Shown here: positions 25,001-33,133 of the stretch, one piece after another
Numbering within the stretch: the first letter of the stretch is position 1
Layout of the letters: the number at the start of each line of letters is the position of its first letter
DNA from: Amaurobius ferox
Taxonomy: Eukaryota > Arthropoda > Arachnida > Araneae > Amaurobiidae
Direction of reading: 5' to 3'
DNA: 64,000 nucleotides
NCBI GenBank assembly: GCA_951213105.1
Contig: OX578152.1
Coordinates: 99,653,068 to 99,717,067, forward strand
Position numbers and translations under genes: made by a program
The notes under the pieces: model-generated
The model's database searches: none
What the model saw: only the letters and a program-made list of their open reading frames with translations
What the model was told of the DNA's origin: nothing

Positions 25001-28000
25001 ATTTTTAAATCCGTGTGTAGCAAAGTGCTGATATTCAAATTGATTTTTAGTAGGGAGATCATTAAAGACTTTATGGTCAAATTTTTTAATATGATCCCTG
25101 TGTACATTCATTCTAAGATGTAAAGGGTTGCTGGTTTGGCCAATATAAGATAAGTTACAAATAGTACAATTAAGTTTGTATATGCAATTAAAAACTTTGC
25201 AGAATTTTTGTGAAGTGGAATTATTATTAATTTGTAATGGGTCAGCAAAAGGACAAGTTTTGCACCTAAGATTGTTGCATCTATTGAAGGAATATGTTTT
25301 GGATTGAGAGAAGGTATGGTATTCTTCCAAATCGTCTATAACGCTTAATTGGTCAATGTTTGTCGATCTATAATTATCCCAATTCATAATAATAATAGAC
25401 CGGACACTAGGTAATGAAGAAAATTTACATCACGAATTCTAATTAAAATTCCCAATATAAACCCCTTCAAAAACTATTTTGTCAGGTACGAATTTCAAAT
25501 TTTAACTAATACCATAAGAATTGAATCGAAATTTTGGAGAGTAACAAAACAAGCATAGTAGAAAAGAGAGATTTTCATACGAAATATTCATAAAAGAGCG
25601 AAGTGTGGACAAATAATCATATTGATCCGGAATGGAGGATATACAAAACTGTTAATACGTATGTGTCTGACTGAATCTCTACAACTGCGGGCAAAAGAGG
25701 GCCACATATAGTGGAAATACATGTCTAGATTAAAATGTAAATATAAGCAATAAAAGATATTGACGTCCGGGTTAACTAAAAGATACAGAAATAAATAACA
25801 CAAAAAACACAATAAACTCTAATGCCTGCCGAGAGATGTCAGCACTATACACATATATAACGAGTGAAGAATCGAGTGTGAAATCTACCAAAAAGAGCAA
25901 TAACCCGCAGAAAAAATCATAAAAGCGATGAGAGAACTCAAACCAAAATACTCCAAAATGCGAAATGTGAAGACATACCATAATCAATCAATAGAAGGAA
26001 TGAAAGGGTTAGATAAATAAAAACAATATCCAAAGAGGGCCATATTAAGACATAGATGGGCTCGTAGTTAAACTATAGAAATGCGTTAGCGATAATAATA
26101 ATAATAATAAACAAAATAAATTAAAATTAAAATTAAAAAGAGAATAAACTCTGTAATAAGCGCAAATGCAGCTTTACAACAGGTTTTACCTTTTTAAAAA
26201 ATTTTTGCAAGTATGAAAATCAAAAGAAAGATGGTTGAATTCAGAAGTAAATAATAAATATAAATGTACAATTAAAAGATGTAATAGAAGTCAGTATGTA
26301 GAAAACAGAATATAAAACACAAAATAATACAGAATATAAAACTTTCATCATGATATTGCGCAAAGCAGCTAATAACATAATGGATTTATAAATAAAAATT
26401 GAAGGATTTTAATCGAAAATTATGCATAAACTACTGTATGTACAAAAAAACCCATCTCTAGCATATCTGTTACAAATGAGTAACTATAGGCCAAGACTAA
26501 GGATAAGGATAGAAGGTAACATATCACTATAATGGAAAGGGGGATGAGAAGAATAATAGGATTCAAAAATCACAATTAATGTATATAAAAGTAAATAAAA
26601 ATAAAACTCGGCAATATGAGAATAGGCAATAATAAGCAGCTCAGGATAAGAGATTAAGAATAGAGAACAAGCAATTGAAACTACACAAAAAATGGCGGTT
26701 AGTTCGAAATTGTATTCTCATCAGGACAGCCATACAATTCGAATTAAAACCGATATAATAGCCAGTTTCTGACAATGGCGATAGTATTTAACTATAAACA
26801 CCATTGGAACTGTCTACTGGCTAGTGGAAGGAGAAAATAAATCAATTGAATTAGACAATTCTGAAAAACAATACCTCCTTGTACAGAAATGGGAAAAAAC
26901 AAGCGTAGCACCACCACGTGTAAGATAAACTAGTGACTGAGCATTTCACCTCACTTCGTCAATGCGAGTGGGCACCGGAATGAATACAATTGAACGATTC
27001 ATAATATGTATGGAGACTTTCAAAAATAGTAATCAGTATAGGACTCAGGACAAGAGGAAAATAGTCATTCGAAAATAGTAAACAGTATTAGATTCAGGCC
27101 AAGTGGTAAGTGAGGTGATAAGAAAGGGTGAATTTTCAAAAAAGAGTTAACCAATCAAAGATAAATAATGCATGTGTAAAATTATTACGTGGTATATTTG
27201 AAATTATTAATAATATTATTTACAAATACTTCCGGATATTGGTAATTTTGACAAATGCGTTTAAGTTTATTGATGTGTAGAAAGTGAAACTGAGGATCAG
27301 TAAGACGATGTATTCGAAATAGCTGGTTTAAAATGATGTTTCTAAACAATTGAATAGAATTACAAGATTGATATGATAGCAGCTTTATGATAGAGAAGTT
27401 GTAAGAATCTTTTTTATCATATAGATTGGTGATAACATGATTATTGAGGGTATCTAATTTTAGGTCTAAAAAATTAACAGTTTGACTAACGCAAGGCTCA
27501 TTAGGAATTAATTCTAGGTTAGACGGGTAAAAATCAATATTAATGGGATAGGAATTATCAATGATAATACAAATTAAGTTGTCGACATATCTATATATAA
27601 TATATGAATTAGAGTTAAAATGACATTCATGATAATAAAGATATAAGTTAGCGAGTATACTACTACTACAGCCACCTTGTGGTACACCAGATGTTTGTAA
27701 ATAAATGTTATTACCTTGGATAATATAATTGTTGTATAACACAAAGTGCAAGAGCATAGGAAAATTTTTGACATTAAAAGCAACATGATTGGATGATATA
27801 TAGTCATGATAAAGAGAGATAATAACTTTATGTAAATCTTTAATGACAATATTATTAAATAGGTCTTTAAAATCAAAGGTTTGGAAACCAAGAATTTGTG
27901 GAAACTTGCTAAGGTGATTAACTAAATCAAAACTATTGTTCAAAATGAAATATCCTGAATTCCTGAATTTAAGAGATTCATTAATTCGATTTAAACAGTT

Positions 28001-28592
28001 AAGCAAGTACTTACTAGCTGTAGTGGTAAAGGTATTATGTCCACAAGTGACTGTTCTAAAACTGAGAGGTGATTTGTGGAATTTAGGAACCAAAGTAACA
28101 TAAGGAAATTTAAAATACTTACAATTAATATTTAATTGTGTATATAATTTTAGCATTTTAGTTTTGATTTGGATAGACTGATTATTAATGGGTTTAAAAA
28201 TTTGATTATTTTTTAAGTAATTCTGTAACAGAGAAACATAATATTTTTTACAAATGATGGCATAATTATTAGAAGCTTTATCTACATAAGTTATGACAAA
28301 ATGTTGTTGTAGTTCTTTGATAGCAGAAAGGAGTTGTTTATAATGATACCTAGGCTTCGTTAATTTAATGTTTATAATAAAATTTTTAAGTAGATATAAG
28401 GTAGTATACTTCCATAGATTGAATGCTTCAATAGGAATAGAATGTGAACAAGCAAGTTGATATATGAATTTATCAAAATCAAATGATAGAGACTGAAGAA
28501 GTTGTTTAGGGTGATGGCAGAATGGAATGCGAAATTTAGACCCTTTATTCATAATATCCCTAAGTATATCATCCTGAACTATACTGAGATCC

Positions 28593-28624
<32 letters not shown>

Positions 28625-31310
28625 CGATATGAAGTAAATAAGACATTCATCTGAAAAAGTTTATTTACTCTTATTAATTGACAAATTTTCCAGTGTAATA
28701 TTATTTGAGATACACAGTAATATCATACATAGTAATATCATACATAGTAATACCATACATTGTAATATCATACATAGTAATATCATACTGTGGTAAAATA
28801 ATTTCAATCACAAATGATAGACCTACTATTTTTGCCAGTTGTCGGATAATAAATAAAATCAGGGGCTAACTTCATAGTCCAGTAAACCTAAAACCAATAT
28901 CACCATGGCCAGAAAATCTGCTACCAAGTGCGTGTTATCGCTATCAATGATGTTACAGTTACATCAATGCTGGTTGACTGACTTCTCAGCTCGAAGCACA
29001 TGTCTCTAGTCCTCAGTCCCTTCCTCTTTCCATCACGACCAATTTATTCAATAAAGCAAACCTTATTCCAACCACGATAAAGCAAACCTTATTCCAATTA
29101 TATCCCGACCAATTTATTAAATTAAGCAAACTGAACATAGTATGGGCCAATTTCTCAAATTATTTTTACTTAAATGTACAATTTAAAATTCCTTTTTCTC
29201 AACACGTGCATGCTATGGAGAATTCTAGGATTAATGCTGGGTTTATAAGCTATAGTTTTTTTTTAGGTAAAATGGCAGAAAATGTTTTTGTAAAACAAGA
29301 TTTAGCAAAATGCTAAAAAATTTTACACAGTTTAAACTCTCGTCCAAATAGATACTCTAAGTCCTCTGGACGAGTCGGACGGCCTGGGGCTTTCACAGTT
29401 TAAACTCTAGGCCAATGACCGTACCGTGCTGAAAACACCGGTTCTCATTAGATCACCGAAGTCAGGCAGCATCGGGCGCGGTTAGTACTTGGGTGGGTGA
29501 CCACCTGGGAACACCGCGTGTTGTTGGCTCTTTTCGGGCGCGGCAGCCCATTGGTTAGCGTGCGATTCTCGCCGCCGCCAGAACTGCCGCCGTGTTCATG
29601 CGGAGTACGATCACGTTAAACATGTGGGTTCGTAAGTCCTTCCGAGAGGTTGGTGGTAGGGGAAGGAGGGTACGGTCCCTGTGGATGCCTCCCCCACTGG
29701 GTTCCGGTCTAAATTGGGTGGCACTTCCCGGCCGTCCAAACAGTTACCTTACACCTTTCTGGTAGGTCGGACGGTCAGGGTCACAACAACAACAGTTTAA
29801 ACTCTGGAACACTAATTAGTGATGATTTTAAAATCCTTCTCACTGCATTGATATACAGCAGTTGCTTCAACGCATCTTTACTTTCCCTGCAATGCATGAT
29901 AGTGCATAGTGAAAGTATTGGAGCCTTGTTTAAAATCAGAACTCCAGTTTTCAGCGGAACTACACATTTCAAGCACTCTAAAATGTGATAAAACTATTTT
30001 TAGCATGAAGTCTGTGTATGTGTGTGTTGTTGTTGAAACCCAGACCGTCCGACCTACCAGAAAGGTGTAAGGTAACTGTTTGGACGGTCGGGAAGTGCCA
30101 CCCAATTTAGACCGGAACCCAGTGGGGGAGGCATCCACAGGGACCGTACCCTCCTTCCCCTACCACCAACCTCTTGGAAGGACTTTCGGACCCACATGTT
30201 TAACGTGATTGTACTCCGCATGAACACGGCGGCAGTTTTGGCAGTGGCTGGAATCGAACCCGGGCCCGAGTGCAACTCCAGCGCGCTAACCAATGGGCTA
30301 CCGTGCCCCTGTGTATGTGTGTGTGTGTGTGTGTGTGTTTGTTTGTCTAATGTAGCATCCACTCTAGTTGAAAACTAAAGAACCAAATGTCACAAAATTT
30401 GGTAGATAATTCACTTTCGAATTACCCTGGTGCTGATTAGATTTTGGTATGATTCAGAAAAAGAAACCTGCTTTTTTTTTACAAAATGGCCCTTAAAAAT
30501 CATCAAAATATAAAAAAAAAGACTATGCTCAAATGTATCAATTAAATGCTTGTCTTATATATAATTTTTGATTAGATAAAGAATAAGACCAATCCTATAA
30601 CTCTAGGATGAACCATTTTTGAGATATTAAGGTTTTTTTAATTTTGATATGTTGGCAATGTTTTTCGCTGTAGTTAAAAATCATTTTGAAATAGGTTAAT
30701 TATAAAAAAAAAGAAAAATTCTATCTCTTAACTTGGTTTAAAAACTTCCTCAAAAGTTATCTCAAATACTTATTGATTTTCTTCAGACTTTTGCTCAACT
30801 ATGAAAAATTTAATGACTTCAAAATAGTTATCTAATTATGTGCATTTTATGAGCTAGATTTTGTCATAGTTACTGTAACTTTTCTTGCACTACAAAGTAT
30901 ATATTACTTGATCTGAAATTAATTTAATTTCATAAAAATATGCTTTATGTTTCATTCGAGGGTCATATAATAATGAATCTGCATGTGACTTTGGATATTA
31001 TTAGTACATTATTATTCTGATAATGATTGTGAGACAAACAGAACTAAATACTATGGAATATTAATGTTATAATAAGTCAAATGTAGACTCACACTCCTGA
31101 GAAGTCTTTGATGATTTTTTTTTTACTTTTTTTTTTTAAACTCAAAAGTAGGAACTCAATGGAATATCAATGTATGAGAAAATTAAGTAGAACCATCTAC
31201 ATCAGATTTTTAATTACAGGTTTGAAGATCTTCAAGATGAAATTGATGACAGCCTTCCTGAACCTTGCAACGGTAATATTGCTGACCAAGATACCATCCT
31301 CCGAGTGTGA
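10442..31310 (+). CDS. TMEM72: TMEM72-like four-pass membrane protein, complete, six exons
   Basis: Join 10442-10529, 13390-13450, 15004-15075, 20534-20670, 21562-21667 and 31220-31310: 555 nt, 184 residues plus TGA. All five introns are GT-AG and the frame is continuous (donor phases 1,2,2,1,2). Predicted membrane segments lie near residues 22-40, 46-72, 95-112 and 115-137, followed by an acidic cytosol-like tail (FEDLQDEIDDSLPEP). Similarity to vertebrate TMEM72, from memory, includes the EFIEGTTRLWGI start, CFQC (80-83) after helix 2, the SIFCFFRPAEMW segment and GSMLIVLALLYL in helix 4. TMEM72 has no established biochemical function. The human protein is about 275 residues; this one lacks its long tail. 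Introns 1-5 carry most of the mobile DNA in the left half of the window. Confidence 0.85.
12884..13125. mobile_element. Palindromic MITE in TMEM72 intron 1
   Basis: Inverted arms at 12884-12941 and 13071-13125 share GAAAATAG, CCCACTCATTTTTC and AAGTAC. Each ends in a short self-palindrome, GCGCCAAGTTGGCGCG (12926) and GCGCCAACTTGGCGCG (13071). Total ~242 bp, non-coding. The superfamily is uncertain. Confidence 0.7.
13390..13450 (+). CDS. TMEM72: TMEM72-like exon 2
   Basis: 61 nt between TTATTTTTAG and GTAAGT. It encodes MWGVGVDLTLHKHSLGIYT after the split Val codon, completing helix 1 and starting the loop to helix 2. Confidence 0.82.
13628..13847 (-). mobile_element. Cluster of three tail-only retroposon insertions at one target site
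   Basis: Four copies of the target (GTCACKTTTTTCATG at 13628-13642, 13688-13702 and 13757-13771; CACGTTTTTCATG at 13835-13847) separate three insertions of 45 bp (13643-13687), 54 bp (13703-13756) and 63 bp (13772-13834). Each insertion is only the 3' tail of a SINE family on the minus strand. The first two are type A (GACCTACCAGAAAGGTGTAAG region). The third is type B (GACTCGTCCAAAGGAC). All begin with TTG/(TTG)n next to the target copy. Confidence 0.8.
15004..15075 (+). CDS. TMEM72: TMEM72-like exon 3
   Basis: 72 nt between AATTTCAG and GTGAGT. It encodes helix 2, FIAVILTIFETSFAINLFL then DFFI, with a split Leu codon upstream and a split Lys codon downstream. Confidence 0.82.
15261..16618 (+). 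mobile_element. Non-autonomous Helitron carrying three SINE units (left copy)
   Basis: Begins TCTATATAATAAAAG after an A (15260) and ends GGCGGCTAG before a T (16619), the A/T flanks and CTAG end expected of a Helitron. A short hairpin (CGCC-AAA-GGCG, 16603-16613) precedes the end. The 5' part has a GTCTGTGT-rich subterminal stretch and CGCGCGTCGGAGAGCT. From 15841 on it holds three tandem tRNA-SINE units. No Rep/helicase frame is present. It is nearly colinear with the inverted copy at 18690-20273. A foldback transposon is the alternative reading. Confidence 0.68.
15841..16560 (+). repeat. Tandem array of three tRNA-derived SINE units inside the left Helitron
   Basis: Three units of roughly 210-240 bp. 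Each has a tRNA-like head (A-box-like TAGCCCAGTGG and B-box GGTTCGATTCC; the first unit is missing its head) and a body with AACATGTGGGTCCGTAAGTC and TCTAAATTGGGTG. Units are joined by a linker ending AAAGTTATGGAGATTGTC. Only the last unit continues into the SINE tail (GGCCGTCCAAACAG). Confidence 0.75.
16619..17822. other. TMEM72 intron 3, spacer with homopolymers
   Basis: No gene. Contains poly-C (~16912-16924), a poly-G run (17290-17309) and a ~37-nt poly-T (17719-17755). These are likely to be assembly-sensitive. Confidence 0.6.
17823..18096. mobile_element. hAT-type MITE with 14-bp TIRs
   Basis: Perfect terminal inverted repeats CAGGGATGTATCTA (17823-17836) and TAGATACATCCCTG (18083-18096). 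Flanking octamers TTTTTTAT and TGTTATAT match at 6 of 8. 274 bp; interior rich in CCACCACTC motifs in both orientations; non-coding. Confidence 0.75.
18690..20273 (-). mobile_element. Non-autonomous Helitron carrying SINE units (right, inverted copy)
   Basis: Read on the minus strand it begins TCTTAAATAATAAAAGG after an A (complement of 20274) and ends GGCGGCTAG before a T (complement of 18689). It matches the left copy in order: GTCTGTGT-rich start, CGCGCGTCGGAGAGCT, SINE array, and the GGCTGGTCGCCAAAGGCGG end. It is longer by a 19440-19690 stretch of ATTTAAAATAT-type repeats and a GC-rich block not seen in the left copy. Both copies lie in TMEM72 intron 3, in opposite orientation. Confidence 0.68.
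18772..19440 (-). repeat. Tandem array of three SINE units inside the right Helitron
   Basis: Units lie at about 18772-19015, 19058-19235 and 19262-19440 on the minus strand. B boxes show as GGAATCGAACCCGGGCC on plus. The middle unit has an internal deletion of ~30 bp, and the third is truncated in its tRNA-like head. Confidence 0.72.
20534..20670 (+). CDS. TMEM72: TMEM72-like exon 4
   Basis: 137 nt after a long poly-T tract ending in CAG; donor GGAG|GTATTG. Encodes the DEKNFCFQCWQHIQW loop, helix 3 and the start of helix 4 (RPAEMWLAVIG). Confidence 0.85.
21562..21667 (+). CDS. TMEM72: TMEM72-like exon 5
   Basis: 106 nt between TTTTTTCAG and GTATGT. Encodes SMLIVLALLYLVFAYKLH (helix 4) and the start of the C-terminal tail, TEQEALLYDKECSYD. 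Confidence 0.85.
22017..22044. repeat. (AC)n(AT)n microsatellite, left flank of Naiad insertion
   Basis: A short AC run followed by about 14 AT units abuts the 3' end of the Naiad element. A similar AT run sits at the other end (28594-28621). Confidence 0.85.
22358..22398 (-). other. Conserved hairpin in Naiad 3' region
   Basis: Imperfect inverted repeat, TTCGAATTGTAT and ATACAATTTCGAA on the minus strand, around a loop containing CCTGATGAG. Identical in the second copy at 26703-26743. The loop string recalls a hammerhead core, but the arrangement does not fit one. Confidence 0.5.
22840..23046 (-). pseudogene. Out-of-frame C-terminal remnant of the Naiad RT
   Basis: Encodes LSYQSCNSIQLFRNIIL to NNIINNFKYTT, the same C-terminus as the intact frame of the neighbouring copy. 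It is cut off from the main frame by the 14-nt deletion. Confidence 0.8.
23015..25387 (-). CDS. Naiad GIY-YIG endonuclease / reverse transcriptase, C-terminus frameshifted
   Basis: 790 residues. Cys cluster at 37, 42 and 45 (CNNLRCKTC). GIY-YIG nuclease at about 63-155, with IYKL at 69-72, YIG at 81-83, the LRMNVHRDH segment (Arg92, His96) and Glu148. CxC linker CVC at 364-366. RT from ~485: YVDKASNN, PYVTLVPKFHKSPLSFR (548-564), motif A FDFKDLF (Asp625), motif B SGVPQGG (686-692), motif C YVDD (720-723), then NFLDLKLD. It copies its own RNA and cuts the target. A 14-nt deletion at the ATGATAG near 23028-23034 shifts the frame, so the last residues (from SISIL) are aberrant; the normal C-terminal ~65 codons continue out of frame at 23047-22840. 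No in-frame TGA occurs, unlike the selenocysteine-encoding Naiads reported from spiders. Confidence 0.88.
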   Translation of the reverse strand: MNWDNYRSTNIDQLSVIDDLEEYHTFSQSKTYSFNRCNNLRCKTCPFADPLQINNNSTSQKFCKVFNCIYKLNCTICNLSYIGQTSNPLHLRMNVHRDHIKKFDHKVFNDLPTKNQFEYQHFATHGFKNVSLHILDIKISLTDRLVFENYYIKKYKTLFPFGLNQIYNNNNVVNNSFEYNSHKSSVYKHLFHYSKSSTPSKKRYKRGKGKSNLSKTIDYKADILKLQYNYSQTFNFLPVRTWLYKVRKNKLSIVYTNFLKLKLTHEHFKHLFFDLLLSRTNFLNYHLLHTPNPHTKIAYCVISFKHPILNSLNFNNLFAKHQHLLPVNDIKIQKSFKYNLPIGRTIYNYNEVSRTLNSDDLTSCVCSNQNLAPFVNSTHGHIITGDLSIVQDDILRDIMNKGSKFRIPFCHHPKQLLQSLSFDFDKFIYQLACSHSIPIEAFNLWKYTTLYLLKNFIINIKLTKPRYHYKQLLSAIKELQQHFVITYVDKASNNYAIICKKYYVSLLQNYLKNNQIFKPINNQSIQIKTKMLKLYTQLNINCKYFKFPYVTLVPKFHKSPLSFRTVTCGHNTFTTTASKYLLNCLNRINESLKFRNSGYFILNNSFDLVNHLSKFPQILGFQTFDFKDLFNNIVIKDLHKVIISLYHDYISSNHVAFNVKNFPMLLHFVLYNNYIIQGNNIYLQTSGVPQGGCSSSILANLYLYYHECHFNSNSYIIYRYVDDLICIIIDNSYPINIDFYPSNLELIPNEPCISQTVNFLDLKLDTLNNHVITNLYDKKDSYNFSIISIL
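25388..26386 (-). other. Naiad 5' untranslated region
   Basis: About 1 kb with no long frame, between the start codon and the junction with the upstream copy. Includes an (AAT)n-like run near 26090-26108. The internal promoter expected of Penelope-like elements would lie here or in the upstream partial copy. Confidence 0.6.
26387..28593 (-). mobile_element. 5'-truncated Naiad copy (pseudo-LTR position)
   Basis: Near-identical to 22045-24235 of the full copy: I count about six substitutions and one 14-nt indel across 2.2 kb. It breaks off at GAGATCC next to (AT)n. Being upstream of the full copy in transcription direction, it can supply promoter sequence, as pseudo-LTRs do. Confidence 0.85.
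27185..28552 (-). pseudogene. Naiad RT fragment with mutated catalytic motif
   Basis: 455 codons from MNKGSKFRIPF to the natural C-terminus NNFKYTT. It lacks the nuclease and CxC linker. Motif C reads YVDN instead of YVDD because of one base (27580), a CpG transition, so the RT should be inactive. It keeps the 14 nt missing from the other copy. Confidence 0.85.
28594..28621. repeat. (AT)n microsatellite, right flank of Naiad insertion
   Basis: About 14 AT units directly at the truncation point of the partial copy. This fits the insertion preference for microsatellites reported for Naiads. Confidence 0.85.
28711..28786. repeat. 15-bp tandem repeat (AGTAATATCATACAT)
   Basis: About five copies of AGTAATATCATACAT with one or two substitutions. 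No coding role seen. Confidence 0.75.
29327..29408 (+). mobile_element. 54-bp tail-only insertion (type B) with 14-bp target duplication
   Basis: ACAGTTTAAACTCT at 29327-29340 and again at 29395-29408 flanks CGTCCAAATAG to GGCCTGGGGCTTTC (29341-29394), the tail of the type B SINE family. A third copy of the same 14-mer closes the next insertion at 29792-29805. Confidence 0.75.
29411..29530 (+). rRNA. 5S rRNA copy (retroposed, probably pseudogene)
   Basis: About 119 nt from GCCAATGACCGTACC to GTGTTGTTGGC followed by a T run. It contains ACACCGGTTCTC, GATCACCGAAG, the GGTTAGTACTTGGGTGGGTG internal control region and CCTGGGAACACCG. The ends pair as in arthropod 5S RNA. Differences such as CTCATTAG where CTCGTCCG is usual, and AGTCAGGCAG, suggest decay or a divergent copy. 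It forms the 5' head of the chimeric insertion. Confidence 0.72.
29535..29791 (+). mobile_element. tRNA-derived SINE body of the chimera
   Basis: GGGCGCGGCAGCCCATTGG, then GCCGTGTTCATGCGGAGTAC, AACATGTGGGTTCGTAAG, CCCCCACTGGGTTCCGG, TCTAAATTGGGTGGCAC, the tail GGTAGGTCGGACGGTC and (CAA)n. Same family as 30027-30308 and the Helitron arrays. Confidence 0.75.
30027..30308 (-). mobile_element. tRNA-derived SINE, near full length
   Basis: Minus-strand SINE with tail TTGTTGTTGAAACCC at left, body, and tRNA-like head at right (B box as AATCGAACCCGGG, A box as GCTAACCAATGGGCTA on plus). Flanked by CTGTGTATGTGTGTG at 30012-30026 and 30309-30323, a 15-bp target duplication; the right copy has grown into a (GT)n run. 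It is inserted in an older dispersed repeat (29888-30830). Confidence 0.82.
30310..30340. repeat. (GT)n microsatellite
   Basis: GT run growing from the SINE target duplication. Confidence 0.8.
31220..31310 (+). CDS. TMEM72: TMEM72-like exon 6 (terminal)
   Basis: 91 coding nt after TTAATTACAG, ending at TGA 31308-31310. Encodes the acidic tail FEDLQDEIDDSLPEPCNG to ILRV. It lies 9.6 kb from exon 5 because the Naiad pair and SINEs sit in intron 5. Confidence 0.78.
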
Positions 31311-33133
31311 TTCCTTGATTTATGCTGCCAACTATTATAGCCACAGTATTTTAGTATATTTAAGTACTGAGCTTTAATATGCTTTAGCCGTCGCAGGACA
31401 TGCGACCAAGAAAAATTGCCTGCCTACAGATGCCTTTTAAATGATTACATAGATTTAAGTGTGTTAGAAAATGAACATTTTGTAGTGAATGGGTAGAAAA
31501 TAGTTCTTTGCACTTTAAATTCATGCAGTGTAAATGAAAGTGTGTATTTTGATATATTGAGCTTATTTGATAACAGTATTTAAATGCATTTCTATTAGTA
31601 TTTGAATAATTTCTTACTGTTTGGTATAAAGAAATTTTTACTCTCTAGATAGCAATTTTAAACAATATATTGGTAATTGTGCTGCAAATAGTCCTCAGTG
31701 AAAAGTTTACAATGTAAAAGTATTTATAACACCAGTAAGTATTTAGTGTATGTAAAATATATTTCTTCTTTCATCTAACTTTTGTATATAAAGAGCTTCT
31801 TCTGTTAAGAATTCCCAAGTTGATGAGCTATTTATGATCGTATGTCTTATGTTTATTTACTAGATACTGGTCCAGACAAAGGAATAAGTTGAAAATTTGT
31901 TTCTGGGTCCAAACCCAAATATTTGTAATCTCTTAGGAAACAATTAATGCATGATATAAGTTTGGGTACTGTATATAGATACTGTACAGGTTGGATATTG
32001 TATATGCATGAGTTTCCTGGCTTTTAGCTAGGGAATTTAAAATAAAGAAGCTCCTTTTTATAGAAGATATACATTTTTGCATGCTTAATGTGATTACATG
32101 CTGTTACAAATGTATTGTATGGTTTGCATTTTAATCTATTTACCGTTCTTGATACACTTAAATGTTTTATCATATGTTTTTCACTCTTTATTAGAGGATA
32201 ATCAATGATTGCATTTCTAATTGTCTAAACCAAAGATCAAAGTATTTGTTTCTAAATATTATATTCTGATGCATAAAATTGAAAAATTTGAACATTACAA
32301 GTGCAAGTGGTCTTCTACCTGCAAACAAGGCAGGTGTGAACACAAGTATTTCTCTACCTACAAATAACATAGATTGAAAATGCCATTATTTTTTCAACTT
32401 TCTATTGCACATTCAGCAACCTTATTTTTGTATTTTGAATACATAATGTTCGTATTTTTCAAATGAACAATAACTACCAACATTAAAAACTTAGACATGA
32501 TATGTTTGATTAAATCCATGAATAATCAATGACTGCTGAAATAAACTGTTAAATAAATCACTGATGCATCAAATAATACCTACCATGCATGCACCCAAAT
32601 AATATCCACTGTTAATACTGACTCGTAATACCTGCATAATTGCAAAGAAAAATATTGAAAAATTTTGTTCATATTTCCAAAAGTTTGTAAGTAGAGGATG
32701 ACCTGTGTGTATTATATTAGCATTACGAATGCATCTACAGGTGTATTTCATCTTTTACTGCTCTTCAATGCTAATGCATTTATGCAAATATTTAAAGCCA
32801 ATGTGATAAGAATTGAAGCTATTTTCTTTCAGTTGCTCAGTTTTATTTGTTATTTTTATTAGAATCTCTTTTCATGTTGCTTAGTAGAATTTTAGATTTG
32901 TTACAGATGCTGCAACTTTTTGTTAATAAATGAAGTTTTTAATTCGTTCAAAAAATATATATTTCCTTAATCAGGAAATTATAAAACAAAAATATTGTAA
33001 GTAGAGTGTGTATATGTATTTGTTTAATGAGTTTCCATTCAAAGAATAAAAAAGTTGTGTTGTAACAAAAATATTAGTTGCTAAATTGAAAGCAGACATT
33101 TGGTATTGTCAGAGTCAGAAGAAATCTACCAAC

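Larger units (their letters stand above)
22045..26386 (-). mobile_element. Naiad-type Penelope-like retroelement, full-length copy
   Basis: Reads on the minus strand: ~1 kb 5' region (26386-25388), a 790-codon frame, and a 3' region ending in ATTTTTATTTATA at the AT microsatellite. A 5'-truncated copy of the same element lies directly upstream in the same orientation (26387-28593), the pseudo-LTR arrangement known for Penelope-like elements. The N-terminal GIY-YIG, CxC linker and C-terminal RT order defines the Naiad group described from invertebrates. The insertion lies in TMEM72 intron 5, antisense to the gene. Confidence 0.88.
29409..29791 (+). mobile_element. 5S rRNA-SINE chimeric insertion
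   Basis: 383 bp between target duplications ACAGTTTAAACTCT (29395-29408 and 29792-29805). It starts within 2 nt with a full-length 5S rRNA copy, then TTTT, then a tRNA-type SINE ending in (CAA)n. The SINE head has an A-box-like AGCCCATTGGTTAGCG, but the B-box segment is deleted. One pair of duplications around the whole unit indicates a single insertion event. Confidence 0.78.
29888..30830 (+). repeat. Dispersed repeat R1, copy a (split by SINE)
   Basis: 29888-30011 and 30341-30830 match the other R1 copies at 36.8, 43.8 and 50.4 kb: GTGAAAGTATTG..., CATTTCAAGCACTC, AAATTTGGTA, TTAAATGCTTGTCTTATA and a GAGATATTAAGG-like motif. No coding frame recognised; unclassified. Confidence 0.6.

Noticed and set aside
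23015..25387. Selenocysteine (in-frame TGA) in the Naiad frame
   Set aside because: The 790-codon frame has no internal TGA; the CxC positions are ordinary cysteines.
29411..29530. Functional 5S rRNA gene
   Set aside because: It is a single copy, has substitutions in usually invariant segments, and is enclosed with a SINE in one target-site duplication, so it is called a retroposed copy.
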